64,000 bases of DNA from Shewanella inventionis (GTDB lineage Bacteria > Pseudomonadota > Gammaproteobacteria > Enterobacterales > Shewanellaceae): assembly GCF_014641855.1 (NCBI RefSeq), contig NZ_BMII01000002.1, forward strand, positions 62,001-126,000, given 5' to 3'. Of the stretch, positions 53,642 through 63,407 are shown piece by piece. A program made the position numbers and the translations under genes. Below the pieces are notes generated by a model. It saw nothing but the letters and a program-made list of their open reading frames with translations, ran no database searches and was not told the origin of the DNA. Within the stretch, counting starts at the first letter, position 1, and each line of letters opens with the position of its first letter.

Positions 53642-54502
53642 ATGTCAATGCAAGAAAAACTGCGTGCTTACGCACGGTTAATGCGGATAGATAGGCCCAT
53701 TGGTACCTTGTTATTACTGTGGCCTTGTTTAATGGCATTGGTTTTGGCTGCGCAAGGGATGCCTCACTTAACGGTATTGGTTATTTTTATTGTGGGTGTG
53801 GTGATCATGCGTGCCAATGGCTGCATTATTAACGATTATGCCGACCGTAATTTAGATGCCCATGTGGAGCGCACCAATATGCGCCCTTTGGTGTCAGGTG
53901 AAGTAAGCACTAAAGAGGCGCTTAGTTTATTTGTAGTGTTGGGATTGGCCGCTTTTAGCTTAGTACTTTGGCTAAATCCGCTGGTGGTGCAGCTATCGGT
54001 TGTTGGGATTATATTAACCATTATGTATCCGTTTATGAAACGGGTAACTAACATGCCGCAAATGTTTTTAGGCATAGTGTGGAGTTGGTCTATCCCCATG
54101 GCTTACGCTGCGCAATTGGGTGAAGTGCCTGCTGAGGCATGGTGGCTATTTATGGCGAACTGGTGCTGGACTGTAGCGTACGACACCATGTATGCCATGG
54201 TTGATAGAGATGATGATGTAAAGGTGGGGATTAAATCTACCGCCATTTTATTTGGCCGGTTTGATCGGCACATTATTGGCTTATTTCAATTAGCGGCTTT
54301 AGGCTGTTTTGTGATGGCTGGGTTAATGGCCGAGCGTGGGGTGGTTTACGCTTTAGGTATTGTCGGTTTTATTGGTTTTGCAGTATACCAGCAAACATTA
54401 ATCAACGGCCGTGAACGAGCCCCTTGCTTTAAGGCATTTTTAAATAACAACTGGGCTGGCATGATACTGTTTATCGCACTATCGCTAGATTACCTCATTT
54501 AA
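53642..54502 (+). CDS. ubiA: 4-hydroxybenzoate polyprenyltransferase UbiA
   Basis: This 286-residue inner-membrane enzyme has about nine hydrophobic helices. The two Asp-rich motifs are present: [15 protein letters not shown] and [12 protein letters not shown]. They bind Mg2+ and the polyprenyl diphosphate. UbiA joins 4-hydroxybenzoate to the polyprenyl chain in ubiquinone biosynthesis. It follows uvrD by 36 bp with AGGA before the ATG. ubiC is not adjacent, but ubiD is 3.7 kb downstream on the other strand. Confidence 0.94.
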   Translation: MSMQEKLRAYARLMRIDRPIGTLLLLWPCLMALVLAAQGMPHLTVLVIFIVGVVIMRANGCIINDYADRNLDAHVERTNMRPLVSGEVSTKEALSLFVVLGLAAFSLVLWLNPLVVQLSVVGIILTIMYPFMKRVTNMPQMFLGIVWSWSIPMAYAAQLGEVPAEAWWLFMANWCWTVAYDTMYAMVDRDDDVKVGIKSTAILFGRFDRHIIGLFQLAALGCFVMAGLMAERGVVYALGIVGFIGFAVYQQTLINGRERAPCFKAFLNNNWAGMILFIALSLDYLI

Positions 54503-54527
54503 CGCTTACTGATTTAGGCTTAAATAC

Positions 54528-55463
54528 ATGAGTAAGATGAGTGCGCTATACCCAATAGTTGGCTTGTTAGGTTGTAGTTATTTATCACTTTATAGTTCAG
54601 TTATTAGTGCTGAAAATAACCACAATGTGCAATCACAAGTTGTAAGCCAATGGGCCGATGCTTATGCGTCGGCTGCTGCGGTTAATATTCCTCGTACCCA
54701 GCAGTTTATTCTTAAAGATGCTGACCGTGATTATCAGGTGATGGTTAAATTACCTAAAGATTATCAGCACAATAGCGCTCATCATTATCCTGTGATCTAC
54801 ATGACCGATGGCATGTACAGTATGCAAGTTGTGTCTGGTGCGACGCGATTTCCGATGAACAGTAATGTGATGCATCAAGCTATTTTGGTGGCAATTGGTT
54901 ATCAAAAGGACAGTAAAGATTCGACAAGCCGGATCCGCGATTATACACCTAGTCACGACCCTAGCTGGAAGCTTAATACGGGGGAGGCAAAGCGACACCT
55001 GCGCTTTATACGCGACACTGTAATGCCTTTTGTTGAGCATTTTTATCGTATTGATGCCCAGCAAAATACCTTTATGGGAAATTCGCTCGGCGGGTTATTT
55101 GGTGCTTATGTGTTACTGGAGCAACCTACATTATTTACCAACTATGTGTTGGGTAGCCCTTCGTTATGGTTTGACAATAAGCAATTGCTCCAGCGATTTA
55201 TTCAAGACTTTAGCCAAATACCAGCGATATCCGCGAAGATATTTGTGGGTATTGGCGAATTAGAAAGACCGCCTTATACACACGATAACCACCAAATGGT
55301 GGCAGATGCACAAGCATTTTATCAAATACTTCATTCTCACCCCTCTGCCAAAGCGGGCACATTAACACCAAAATTGTTAGTGATCCCAGAAGCCGATCAT
55401 TCAATGGCGTTTCCAACGACGGCTATTCACGGTTTATCGTGGTTATTTAAACGGGCTGATTAG
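54528..55463 (+). CDS. Putative exported esterase (alpha/beta-hydrolase, PF00756-like)
   Basis: This 311-residue protein has an N-terminal signal or membrane segment (about 8-27, ending ISAEN). The alpha/beta-hydrolase nucleophile elbow is GNSLGG at about 180, preceded by VIYMTDGMYS near the oxyanion hole. The histidine is in EADHSMAF near the C-terminus. The overall pattern resembles the IroE/esterase D group. It may hydrolyse an ester in the periplasm. It is 25 bp after ubiA and could be in the same transcript. The substrate is unknown. Confidence 0.78.
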   Translation: MSKMSALYPIVGLLGCSYLSLYSSVISAENNHNVQSQVVSQWADAYASAAAVNIPRTQQFILKDADRDYQVMVKLPKDYQHNSAHHYPVIYMTDGMYSMQVVSGATRFPMNSNVMHQAILVAIGYQKDSKDSTSRIRDYTPSHDPSWKLNTGEAKRHLRFIRDTVMPFVEHFYRIDAQQNTFMGNSLGGLFGAYVLLEQPTLFTNYVLGSPSLWFDNKQLLQRFIQDFSQIPAISAKIFVGIGELERPPYTHDNHQMVADAQAFYQILHSHPSAKAGTLTPKLLVIPEADHSMAFPTTAIHGLSWLFKRAD

Positions 55464-55630
55464 CCCAAGCATTAGATATTGGTCATTTCCTGTAACAACT
55501 TAAACAGTAATCAATTTCCTCAGTGGTGATCTTTGTTGTTAAGTTAGTGTTAACAACTTGTTTAAATTTGCATTGCCCCAATATCAATGTTTAACGTTAA
55601 TGTGATTGAAGAGCCAAGGATGAGTATTGC

Positions 55631-56650
55631 ATGAGAGCGACAGTGAAGTATCGGTTAGTGTTTGTAGTGTTAATGATATTGAGTTTTGTATTAGGTGTTA
55701 ACTGGACGCCTGAGACGTTAGCTAGCGATGTTGACAAGTGGTCGCTATATCTTATTTCTGCACTGTACTTTGTGCTGCTACCTTTAAGTTATTGGTATTG
55801 CATTATTAACAAGGGGGCGCAAAAACTGTGGAAGTTGATTGTTATTTTCAGTCTAAGCAGCCTGGTGGCGCGGTTAAGTTTTCCTGCTGAAATCGCTCAT
55901 TATTTTGAGTTTATTGCTTGGTTGCGCTACCCGATTATTGCCGTGTTGCTGGTGATTGAGCTGTATTTAATTGTGAGTGTGGTACGTGGGTTATTAAAGG
56001 TGCGTAAGCTTAAAGGCGACCCAAGAGTCGGCGCAGTTGAGACCTATCGTGAAGGTGATGAAAAAAGCTTAACCATTGCGCTTATTATGGCTAGTGAAGC
56101 AACAAACTGGTTTTATTCTATTCCGTGGTTTTCCCGCAATCATCCGCCAGCAATTGCCAATATTAACCTCAATAGTGCCGCGCGGTGGCATGTGTGGCTT
56201 ATGCTAACCGCTTGTATTGTTGCATCGTGTAGCAGTTATTTATTATTGGTATCGTGGAGCGAGTGGGCTGCCATTATTGTCTCGAGCATTATCGGCTATA
56301 CCTTAATGTCTATTGTGGCTAATCATCGATTGTCACGATATTACTCCTTGTATTTTATGCGAGATAATCTCGTGATTAATAATTCCTTATGGGGATTTAT
56401 GCTGGTCAATATTGGCGATATTAATCTTGTTGAAGAACAAGGATCAACCGAGTTACATAAAGATGAGTCTGAATCAATTATGATTGGCCGCGGATCAAGC
56501 AATGTTACCATTACCTTAACCCGTCCGGTGATTTATCACGGTGGTATGGGGCAATTACCTGAGCCAATCAGTAAGATACATTTATGTGTTGATGAGCCGC
56601 ATAAGTTAGTTACTGCAATCAAACAAAGTAAATTATCTATTGCGGCTTAA
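55631..56650 (+). CDS. Membrane protein of unknown function
   Basis: This 339-residue protein has four N-terminal hydrophobic helices (about 8-22, 38-58, 66-84 and 98-120), two more near 189-230, and a C-terminal soluble domain (about 240-339). In that domain, an IGRGSSNVTITL segment and LPEPISKIHLCVDEP look like a small beta-sandwich. I do not recognise the family. It is 170 bp after the esterase gene and is followed by a bidirectional terminator. Confidence 0.55.
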   Translation: MRATVKYRLVFVVLMILSFVLGVNWTPETLASDVDKWSLYLISALYFVLLPLSYWYCIINKGAQKLWKLIVIFSLSSLVARLSFPAEIAHYFEFIAWLRYPIIAVLLVIELYLIVSVVRGLLKVRKLKGDPRVGAVETYREGDEKSLTIALIMASEATNWFYSIPWFSRNHPPAIANINLNSAARWHVWLMLTACIVASCSSYLLLVSWSEWAAIIVSSIIGYTLMSIVANHRLSRYYSLYFMRDNLVINNSLWGFMLVNIGDINLVEEQGSTELHKDESESIMIGRGSSNVTITLTRPVIYHGGMGQLPEPISKIHLCVDEPHKLVTAIKQSKLSIAA

Positions 56651-56664
56651 TGTAAATTAACGAT

Positions 56665-56694
56665 AAAACATGCGCTGGTTACAGCGCATGTTTT
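56665..56694. terminator. Bidirectional terminator
   Basis: AAAACATGCGCTG pairs with CAGCGCATGTTTT around GTTA. It separates the membrane-protein gene from the convergent NTP-PPase-like gene. Confidence 0.8.
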
Positions 56695-56699
56695 GTGGG

Positions 56700-57278
56700 T
56701 TAACTGTGCACGAGGGAGGTTAACTCTGCTGGACGATAATAGACTGATTTTAGCACTTTGCCCTGACGAACTACTTTGCCTGCCATTTCAACGTCTTTGG
56801 CACACTTAGCAATAATAAACTCACCTTTTTTGCTGCCAACAATCTCAACACCTTGCTTGGCATAATGGGCGATAGTTTCGTTAAGTTCTTGCTCAGTGCG
56901 GCAAACCTTACTCATGTTGCTAGAGTGGACTTCGTCCCAACATTGAATAAAGTTTATTTCGCGGTTTTTGGCTACGTTTAAAAGTAAATCGATAAGGTAG
57001 CTTATCTCGATGCGATCGCTTACCTGAGAGGCACCTAAGTGAACTAGGCGGCCCATTAGCACATACACTGAGTCTACAATGGCGTCGGCTTGTTCAATTC
57101 TAGAATCTGCTTCTGCCAGTTCGGTCATTTCTTCAATGATAAGTGAGGTGTGTAGTGTGTCGGCTTGGTCATCTAGGCTAGCTGGGTCGTTAACGGGTAA
57201 ATCAAAGGTTGTGCGAAACTCAAAAATGTCGCGGTACAAATGATCAAAAATAGGTTGGCTTAATTGGCTGAGTCTCAT
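56700..57278 (-). CDS. Nucleoside triphosphate pyrophosphohydrolase-like protein
   Basis: This 192-residue soluble protein has the all-alpha NTP pyrophosphatase pattern in its N-terminal half: a EEMTE motif (49-53) followed by EQADAIVDSVYVLMG (about 62-76), which together form the ExxE and ExxD metal site. The C-terminal half (about 110-192) is not typical of MazG and contains a segment beginning KVCRTEQELN. The likely role is hydrolysis of an unusual nucleotide, but no substrate is shown. Monocistronic, AAGG before the ATG. Confidence 0.7.
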   Translation of the reverse strand: MRLSQLSQPIFDHLYRDIFEFRTTFDLPVNDPASLDDQADTLHTSLIIEEMTELAEADSRIEQADAIVDSVYVLMGRLVHLGASQVSDRIEISYLIDLLLNVAKNREINFIQCWDEVHSSNMSKVCRTEQELNETIAHYAKQGVEIVGSKKGEFIIAKCAKDVEMAGKVVRQGKVLKSVYYRPAELTSLVHS

Positions 57279-57342
57279 TGGGCTACCTTAATTGTAAATA
57301 ATTACCCCATTTTCAACTTGAATGGGTATTGATAAATTGTCG

Positions 57343-57374
57343 TAAAAAAACCGACAAGGGTTGCCGGTTTTTTT
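57343..57374 (-). terminator. fre terminator
   Basis: AAAACCGACAA pairs with TTGCCGGTTTT (one mismatch) around GGG. The A-run on the plus strand gives the U-tract of the minus-strand fre transcript. Confidence 0.75.
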
Positions 57375-57395
57375 TGGGCGTTCAATGGTTAGTGC

Positions 57396-58094
57396 TTATT
57401 TAATAAATGCGAATGCGTCGCCGTATAAGTGGGCTTCTTCAACGCCTAATTCGCGAAATACTTCGCGTGCAGCACCTACCATGTCAAATCGGCCAGCAAT
57501 ATAAATGTCGTAACCGTTTAAGCTAATAAAATCCTGCTTAATTTGTTCAAGCAGGTTAGCTTGTTTACCTTGCCAGGTATCAGATGCTTGTTCAACTGTC
57601 GGAATAAACTCTAACCATTGGTGTTCAGCATGCCATTGGCGCGCAATTTCTTGGTAGTACATGGCATCTTCGTTACGGCAACCCCAGTATAGTTTTGTAT
57701 GGACGGTTTCGCCGTTGGCAATTTGCTGCTCAACGATACTTTTTATGTAGGAAAAACCCGTGCCGCCAGCAATTAAAATACGGGGTCTGTGGCTGTCGCT
57801 ACGTAAAAATGCTTCACCAGCTGGCGCTTCAATATCAATATGTGTTGAGCTTTGTAGGCGCTCTACTACTTGCATTGGGTAGCTTTCACTTACTGCGGCA
57901 CCAATATGTAATTCGATAAACTCTGAATTAGGTGCAGAAGCGATAGAAAAAGGACGCTTGTCTTTTTCACCCATGACTACACACAAGTATTGACCAGCCT
58001 TAAAGTCGAAGGCGGTTTCTGGTTTTAGCAACACTTGATAAACAGCGTCATTAAATGGGGTGACTTTTTCAATTTGACAACGAATGGTTTTCAT
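57396..58094 (-). CDS. fre: NAD(P)H-flavin reductase
   Basis: This 232-residue enzyme is the size of E. coli Fre. The flavin-binding motif RPFSIAS is at about 52-58, the nucleotide-binding motif LIAGGTGFSY is at about 110, and the C-terminus is LYGDAFAFIK. Fre reduces riboflavin, FMN or FAD with NAD(P)H, providing reduced flavin. It is oriented like ubiD and is 112 bp downstream of it, the same neighbour pair as in E. coli; UbiD uses a prenylated FMN cofactor. AGGA lies 6 nt before the ATG. Confidence 0.94.
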   Translation of the reverse strand: MKTIRCQIEKVTPFNDAVYQVLLKPETAFDFKAGQYLCVVMGEKDKRPFSIASAPNSEFIELHIGAAVSESYPMQVVERLQSSTHIDIEAPAGEAFLRSDSHRPRILIAGGTGFSYIKSIVEQQIANGETVHTKLYWGCRNEDAMYYQEIARQWHAEHQWLEFIPTVEQASDTWQGKQANLLEQIKQDFISLNGYDIYIAGRFDMVGAAREVFRELGVEEAHLYGDAFAFIK

Positions 58095-58206
58095 CTAACG
58101 TCCTTTAAGCCCTTTTTAAATTTTTATCAAACACTTAATTATAGCTAATAGCATGTAATCAGGATCACTTGTGGTTGGATTGATGCACTGCATAGCGTGC
58201 AGTATC

Positions 58207-59688
58207 CTAAAGTGTTGGTCTGTCTTCTATGCCGAGTTCATCCCAGATTTGATCTACTTTTTGTTTTACTTCAGGGTTCATCACAATGGGGGTTCCCCAC
58301 TCACGTGTGGTTTCACCTGGCCACTTGTTGGTAGCATCCAAGCCCATTTTAGAGCCCAACCCCGCCACTGGAGAGGCGAAGTCAAGGTAGTCGATTGGTG
58401 TGTTATCGACCAGCATGGTGTCACGTGTTGGATCCATGCGAGTTGTGATGGCCCAAATGACGTCTTGCCAGTCTCGGCAATTAACGTCTTCGTCAACAAT
58501 AACAATAAACTTAGTGTACATAAATTGACGCAAAAAAGACCATGCGCCCATCATTACTCGTTTTGCGTGTCCTGGGTATTGTTTACGAATAGAGATAACC
58601 GCCATACGATACGAACAGCCTTCTGGCGGTAGGTAAAAGTCGACAATTTCAGGATATTGTTTGCGTAAAATAGGTACAAATACTTCATTTAACGCCACAC
58701 CTAACATAGCTGGCTCATCGGGTGGACGTCCTGTATAGGTGCTGTGGTAAATCGCGTCTTTACGGTGAGTAATATGAGTGACTGTAAAGACCGGAAATGA
58801 GTCGGTTTCGTTATAGTAACCCGTGTGATCGCCATATGGGCCTTCTTCAGCGGTTTCGTCTGGGTCAATATACCCTTCTAAAATAATTTCGCTGGTTGCG
58901 GGTACTTCAAGATCGCAACTGATGGCTTTGCACACTTCAGTGCGCTCGCCGCGTAATAAGCCTGCAAATGCGTACTCACTCATGGAGTCTGGTACAGGTG
59001 TTACCGCACCTAAAATAGTGACGGGATCACTGCCTAATGCCACAACTACAGGGTAGCGTTCGCCCGGGTGTTGTTGTTTAAAATCTTTAAAATCTAAGGC
59101 GCCACCACGGTGATCTAGCCAACGCATAATCAACTTGTTTTTGCCTAAGAGTTGCTGGCGGTATATGCCCAAGTTTTGTCTTTTTTGCCTAGGACCTTTG
59201 GTGATGGTTAATCCCCAGGTTACCAGTGGGGCGACATCGCCTGGCCAGCAGTGTTGTATGGGTAATGCCGTTAGGTCAACTTCATCACCTGTTTTTATTA
59301 CTTGTTGGCAAAGCGGGTTGCGCACGGTTTTAGGCGGCATATTTAATGCTTGCTTAAACATGGGGATTTTAGCTATTGCGTCTTTAAAGCCACTTGGTGG
59401 TTCTGGCTCTTTTAAAAAAGCTAATAACTCGCCCACTTCACGCAGAGCCAGCGGATCGTCTTTGCCTAAGGCCATTGCTACACGCTTAGGAGTACCAAAT
59501 AAGTTAACTAATACCGGCATGGTATGATTTTTAGGATGTTCAAATAGCAGCGCCGGACCACCCGAACGCAATACGCGATCAGCAATTTCAGTCATTTCTA
59601 AATAAGGGTCAACCGGGTAGCTAATACGTTTTAGCTCGCCATTTGCTTCTAAATGGTCAATGAAGCTGCGTAAGTCCTTAAAACTCAT
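58207..59688 (-). CDS. ubiD: 4-hydroxy-3-polyprenylbenzoate decarboxylase UbiD
   Basis: This 493-residue soluble enzyme matches UbiD across its length: [37 protein letters not shown] (with the acidic residues of the active site), [18 protein letters not shown] and ITTRMDP. UbiD decarboxylates the ring after prenylation by UbiA, using prenylated FMN made by UbiX. The gene precedes fre on the same strand. It lies close to ubiA (53642) but on the opposite strand. Confidence 0.95.
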   Translation of the reverse strand: MSFKDLRSFIDHLEANGELKRISYPVDPYLEMTEIADRVLRSGGPALLFEHPKNHTMPVLVNLFGTPKRVAMALGKDDPLALREVGELLAFLKEPEPPSGFKDAIAKIPMFKQALNMPPKTVRNPLCQQVIKTGDEVDLTALPIQHCWPGDVAPLVTWGLTITKGPRQKRQNLGIYRQQLLGKNKLIMRWLDHRGGALDFKDFKQQHPGERYPVVVALGSDPVTILGAVTPVPDSMSEYAFAGLLRGERTEVCKAISCDLEVPATSEIILEGYIDPDETAEEGPYGDHTGYYNETDSFPVFTVTHITHRKDAIYHSTYTGRPPDEPAMLGVALNEVFVPILRKQYPEIVDFYLPPEGCSYRMAVISIRKQYPGHAKRVMMGAWSFLRQFMYTKFIVIVDEDVNCRDWQDVIWAITTRMDPTRDTMLVDNTPIDYLDFASPVAGLGSKMGLDATNKWPGETTREWGTPIVMNPEVKQKVDQIWDELGIEDRPTL

Positions 59689-59829
59689 GTTTACCGCCTG
59701 AACATCAAATCCTGTATGGCGCGCACTATAGCATTTTTCTAATTTAGGGTTAAGCCAAAATGGAGGATATCGACTTTATCTGGACTTAGCGTAAAATGAA
59801 ATGTGTTTAAGTTGATGTTGAGGTGGGTG

Positions 59830-60426
59830 ATGCAAACAGATAAATCCGCATTATTACTGAGTATTGTTGTCGCGAGTACTTGCATATTTTCGAGTGTGAG
59901 TGCGCCCGTTAATGCAAAAGAGCCTTTACATTATGAGCAGTTAGATCGGCAATCACATTCTGTGGGTAAGCAGCACGATGGTCGGCGCCACAGTGAACAT
60001 CGAACTCGCCATCGTGACCCTTGGCGTTGGAATGTAGGGTGGAATACTCATTGGGGTATCAATAGTGCTTTTGGGCCCCATATTGGGATTGGCTGGAATA
60101 ATAGCTTTAATACTCGCTATGGTTATCGCTGGGGGTGGGATGACTATACTCGCCACGATCCTTTTCTGTATCCTTACCGAGCTATCAATATAGCGCCAAC
60201 TGTGCGTCATCGAGTGGTTGAGGAGCCCGTTAGTGCTACTTTGGTTGTTTCGGCGCCGCAACAAATTACCACTCACACCCAAGTGAAGCGTGGTTTAAGT
60301 AGTTTGCCTGAGAATGCCAAAGTTATTCAGCGTGCAAGCGGCACTGTGTATGAGTGGCAAGGTGTAGAATATTATTTTGACTGGAATACTCAAACTTACG
60401 AATTAGCTAACGCTGAGACACCATGA
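59830..60426 (+). CDS. Exported protein with DUF6515-like features
   Basis: This 198-residue protein uses the ATG at 59830 with AGGTGGG just upstream. A signal peptide ends at PVNAKE. The mature part is rich in His, Arg, Trp and Tyr (WRWNVGWNTHWG, RYGYRWGWDDY), with a C-terminal domain LPENAKVIQRASGTVYEWQGVEYYF that is typical of the DUF6515 type. The function is unknown; an envelope or matrix role is possible. Its last 31 bp overlap the 3' end of the convergent diguanylate cyclase gene. Confidence 0.6.
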   Translation: MQTDKSALLLSIVVASTCIFSSVSAPVNAKEPLHYEQLDRQSHSVGKQHDGRRHSEHRTRHRDPWRWNVGWNTHWGINSAFGPHIGIGWNNSFNTRYGYRWGWDDYTRHDPFLYPYRAINIAPTVRHRVVEEPVSATLVVSAPQQITTHTQVKRGLSSLPENAKVIQRASGTVYEWQGVEYYFDWNTQTYELANAETP

Positions 60427-61724
60427 TCACCTGCAAAGTAGCAATATTCAATACTATTGTCTGCTTTGGCTTGGTACATGGCCGTATCGGCTGCGCTAAT
60501 CAACTCTCTGCTACTGATCCCATGTTTAGGGAACACGCTAATGCCAATGCTGGCTCCTACTTGTAGTGTGTGGGGGCCAATATCAATTGGTTGTTTTATA
60601 ATGTTTAGCAGAAGTGTTAATTTTTGATCAATATTTACAGGCTCCGCAAGTAAATCCAGCCACACAACAAATTCATCTCCCCCCAATCTCCCCACTATGT
60701 CTGTTACTCTTAGGTTGTTTACTAAACGCTGAGCGAGGGTAACGATTACCTCGTCTCCAACACTGTGGCCCAAGGTATCGTTAATTTGTTTAAATTTATT
60801 TAAATCAATAAATAATAATGCAGCTTGATCATCTGAGCGTAAATCTCTGGCGATGGCATTGTCTATTTTTTTAATAAATGCCCGTCGATTATATATACCG
60901 GTTAACTCGTCATGTTCGGCCAAAAAAACAAGCCTATCTTGTTGCTCTATCAGCTTACGGGTTTGTCGATCAACTTCTTGTTTTAAGCTGTCTTTTTTGA
61001 CCGTAATTTGTGTCAATGAGTACTTCATATTATTAAAATTACTGGCCAATGCAGACAACTCGTCATCATCACTAAATACTATCCGACTGGTTAAATCGCC
61101 AGATGCGAGTGCTTCCATACCCTGATTTAATGAATGTAGACCACTTCTAAATCGGGCTAGCGTCATAAATGACCATACAGTAATGAGCCCTGCTAACAGT
61201 AATAATATTGCTCCAACTAACCATAATAATGATTGCTGTTTAATTTTGGCTTGTTTGATTGAAAGTTGATGCAAGTTAAACATCTCTTCAGTCATTTCTT
61301 CAATAACCATGCTGTATTTAGCTTTAAATAAACGTTCTGCTGTCAGTTTTACTGATTCGTCGACATGTGCATTGTGATTATTGTTTTGCGCGTTAATCAG
61401 TGCCCTTACATTGGTATTAAGTCTGTTGAGGTTTTGGATGATAATTTTTTGTTGTAAATCCCAATCGATGTCGTGTGATAGTTCTGCAGCCAATTCAGCC
61501 TGGCGATTGTTGAGTTCTTGTAGCCCTTGCTTATCTGTATATTCTTGGTATAGCCATAACTGGCTTCGTAGGCTGTCGATACTCAGTTGTAGCTTCATTG
61601 AAAAGTTGAGTTGTCGATAAATTTGTTGTTGATAGTTATGAACCTGAATGAGCGACAAGCCAACAATTAATGTCAACATTGAGCACAGTATTGCTGTGAG
61701 TTTAAGTCGCTTTGATAACATCAT
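60396..61724 (-). CDS. Membrane diguanylate cyclase (HAMP-GGDEF)
   Basis: This 442-residue protein has a membrane helix at about 10-29, a periplasmic helical sensor (about 30-165) and a second helix (about 168-190). It continues with a HAMP domain (about 192-245), a coiled linker and a GGDEF domain (about 265-430) with intact RLGGDEF. It would make c-di-GMP in response to an event at the periplasmic side. Three base pairs separate it from the upstream solute-binding gene, so the binding protein is likely its partner. The 3' end overlaps the convergent DUF6515-like gene. Confidence 0.9.
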   Translation of the reverse strand: MMLSKRLKLTAILCSMLTLIVGLSLIQVHNYQQQIYRQLNFSMKLQLSIDSLRSQLWLYQEYTDKQGLQELNNRQAELAAELSHDIDWDLQQKIIIQNLNRLNTNVRALINAQNNNHNAHVDESVKLTAERLFKAKYSMVIEEMTEEMFNLHQLSIKQAKIKQQSLLWLVGAILLLLAGLITVWSFMTLARFRSGLHSLNQGMEALASGDLTSRIVFSDDDELSALASNFNNMKYSLTQITVKKDSLKQEVDRQTRKLIEQQDRLVFLAEHDELTGIYNRRAFIKKIDNAIARDLRSDDQAALLFIDLNKFKQINDTLGHSVGDEVIVTLAQRLVNNLRVTDIVGRLGGDEFVVWLDLLAEPVNIDQKLTLLLNIIKQPIDIGPHTLQVGASIGISVFPKHGISSRELISAADTAMYQAKADNSIEYCYFAGDHGVSALANS

Positions 61725-61727
61725 AAC

Positions 61728-62735
61728 TTACCAGCCGGCCTCTTTATTGTTGAAGGTTTCAAGTAATTGCCGATCAAATATTTGTCTAAAATCGACACGG
61801 TTCTCTTTCGGCACTAATTGGTTATCAATGGCCCATTGACTTTGGGTTTGAATGTTAGAAAAAAGGGCGTTACTCAGTGAGAGTCTAAAAGTATAGTCTG
61901 CCCATGAATATTCGAGTTGTGACGATGGTATTTCTAGAACTTGGCTGAGTAATTCTTGAGATTGCTTTGGGTGTTTATGAATGTAAATAGTGGCATCACT
62001 GATGGCTTTCAATAATGCTAGTTTGCGGTTGGTATCAACTTTGGACTGTTTAAGCCCAATTAAATTAAAAGAAAGATGATATAGACCACGACTATTTATA
62101 ATTTCAGGTGATTGTTCAATTTGTTCCGATATGTTGTAACCAAGCGGCTCCCAAGCCGAAATAATGTCTACCTGGTTATCAAGCAACGCTGGCATGAGTT
62201 GAGTTGATGTTAAGTAAACGCGTGTTATGGGTAAGTGAGTTTTGTTATACATGATCAATAAACTGTCTAAAAAAAACTCACTGGCACTGCCTTTGATAAT
62301 GCCAAGCCGAGCTCCCGCGAGATGATCAAACTGGCGATATTTTTCTGGGGTTAAGCTGAGTAATTTAACGTCATTGTCTGATTCAACAAAACTGGCTAGT
62401 ACTGAAAAGTCTGTACGCTGAAAACTATTGAACATGACCACTGTTTCTGAAGCTGTTGCAAAATCAACTTCTTTATTGATTAATGCGTCAAAGCATTTTA
62501 CGCCACCATCAAATCTAACGAGCTCTACTTTGAGATTATTCTCGGTAAAATAACCCATTTTTTCAGCTATAAAAAAAGGAGCTGATAAGGGCGTATTCGA
62601 CACCGCTATGGTAATAGGTGGTGCGGATTTAGCCGCTTTAGTGTTTGGTTTGGTGGCGTGATCACAGGCAACAACATAACTGAGTATGCTGACGAAGAAA
62701 ATGCCCAAGACACGCATATTAGGGACTCTAGCCAT
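61728..62735 (-). CDS. Solute-binding lipoprotein (NMT1/SsuA-like)
   Basis: This 335-residue protein has a signal peptide with lipobox VVAC near residue 24, so it is probably a lipoprotein. The mature part has the NMT1/THI5/SsuA fold: ITIAVSNTPLSAPFFIAEKMGYF, then LVRFDGGVKCFDALINKEVDFATASE, GIIKGSASEFFLDSLL and DIISAWEPLGYNI. Such proteins usually deliver nitrate, sulfonates or thiamine precursors to ABC permeases, but here no permease or ATPase follows; a membrane diguanylate cyclase does. It probably serves as a receptor. The start is uncertain: ATG at 62735 or 62717, neither with a strong ribosome-binding site. Confidence 0.85.
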   Translation of the reverse strand: MARVPNMRVLGIFFVSILSYVVACDHATKPNTKAAKSAPPITIAVSNTPLSAPFFIAEKMGYFTENNLKVELVRFDGGVKCFDALINKEVDFATASETVVMFNSFQRTDFSVLASFVESDNDVKLLSLTPEKYRQFDHLAGARLGIIKGSASEFFLDSLLIMYNKTHLPITRVYLTSTQLMPALLDNQVDIISAWEPLGYNISEQIEQSPEIINSRGLYHLSFNLIGLKQSKVDTNRKLALLKAISDATIYIHKHPKQSQELLSQVLEIPSSQLEYSWADYTFRLSLSNALFSNIQTQSQWAIDNQLVPKENRVDFRQIFDRQLLETFNNKEAGW

Positions 62736-63028
62736 TAATTACTGTCAATCAATATTAGGTATGGTTAATTGTAGTAATAGTAACAACTTTTGGTAGAGAT
62801 ATAACCGCAAAAATTGATTTTATGAATAATATCAATCGATAAAGCTAGTTATAAAGTATTAGTAAAATAAAGTTAGATACAACTTACGGTTTGATAACGT
62901 CGAAATCGGGCCGAGACCTCTGTTGTTTTGGGATAGCTCTTTCAAGGATATTTTTGCAGCGAACCTTGTTTAGATTGTTTACTCGCTGCGGGTCACAACA
63001 ATTTTAATCAAGCCATATCACGAAAAAT
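62736..63028. other. Non-coding stretch before the repeat region
   Basis: This AT-rich stretch between the solute-binding gene and the terminator has no ORF with a ribosome-binding site. One hairpin, GCAGCGA with TCGCTGC (62956-62989), is visible. The promoter of the solute-binding gene lies at its left end. Confidence 0.35.
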
Positions 63029-63060
63029 AAAGCCCCACAGCATCCTGCTTTGGGGCTTTT
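63029..63060. terminator. Rho-independent terminator beside the repeats
   Basis: AAAGCCCCA pairs with TGGGGCTTT around a 13-nt loop, with T4 on the plus strand and TTTATTTTTCG following on the minus strand. On the minus strand it would end a transcript that starts at the HTH gene and passes through both repeats; no gene lies just upstream on the plus strand. Confidence 0.7.
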
Positions 63061-63159
63061 GCTTGCATTGTCTGTGCTTTGTTTACACTTTTGTTTAAGC
63101 CACCTTAACTTTCTAAGAAGATTTGAGTGGTAACGTAAACTCAATCCAGCCTATGGCAT

Positions 63160-63361
63160 GAATAAAAATGACGTTATTGGATATAGAGTCTGGGGACCCA
63201 ATAACGCCTGAACTGTTATGCTCGTTGCAACGGTGCAACTCACGGTAAAGCAAATAAAGCGGCAAGGATGCAAGATATTGTGCGCTTATTGTTATTAGTC
63301 TGCTTTGCTGTGTTATCGACGTGCTGGGGGCGAGTTGATAATACGTTCAAACATCCTTGCC
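63160..63361. repeat. Structured direct repeat, copy 1
   Basis: This 202-bp non-coding unit recurs at 63408-63620 with a period of 248 bp. The first ~130 bp are nearly identical between copies. It contains four possible stems: CGTTATTGG/CCAATAACG (63172-63206) with a CTGGGG loop; GTTGCA-ACGG-TGCAAC; an outer pair GGCAAGGATG (63261-63270) with CATCCTTGCC (63352-63361); and inside it TTATCGAC/GTTGATAA with TGCTGGGG in the loop. No ORF of use is present. It resembles a structured RNA or a folded DNA element; I recognise no family. Confidence 0.75.
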
Positions 63362-63407
63362 ATAACTTAGGTAGAACAGCGTTGTACTAATCACACTTTG
63401 TCTACTT

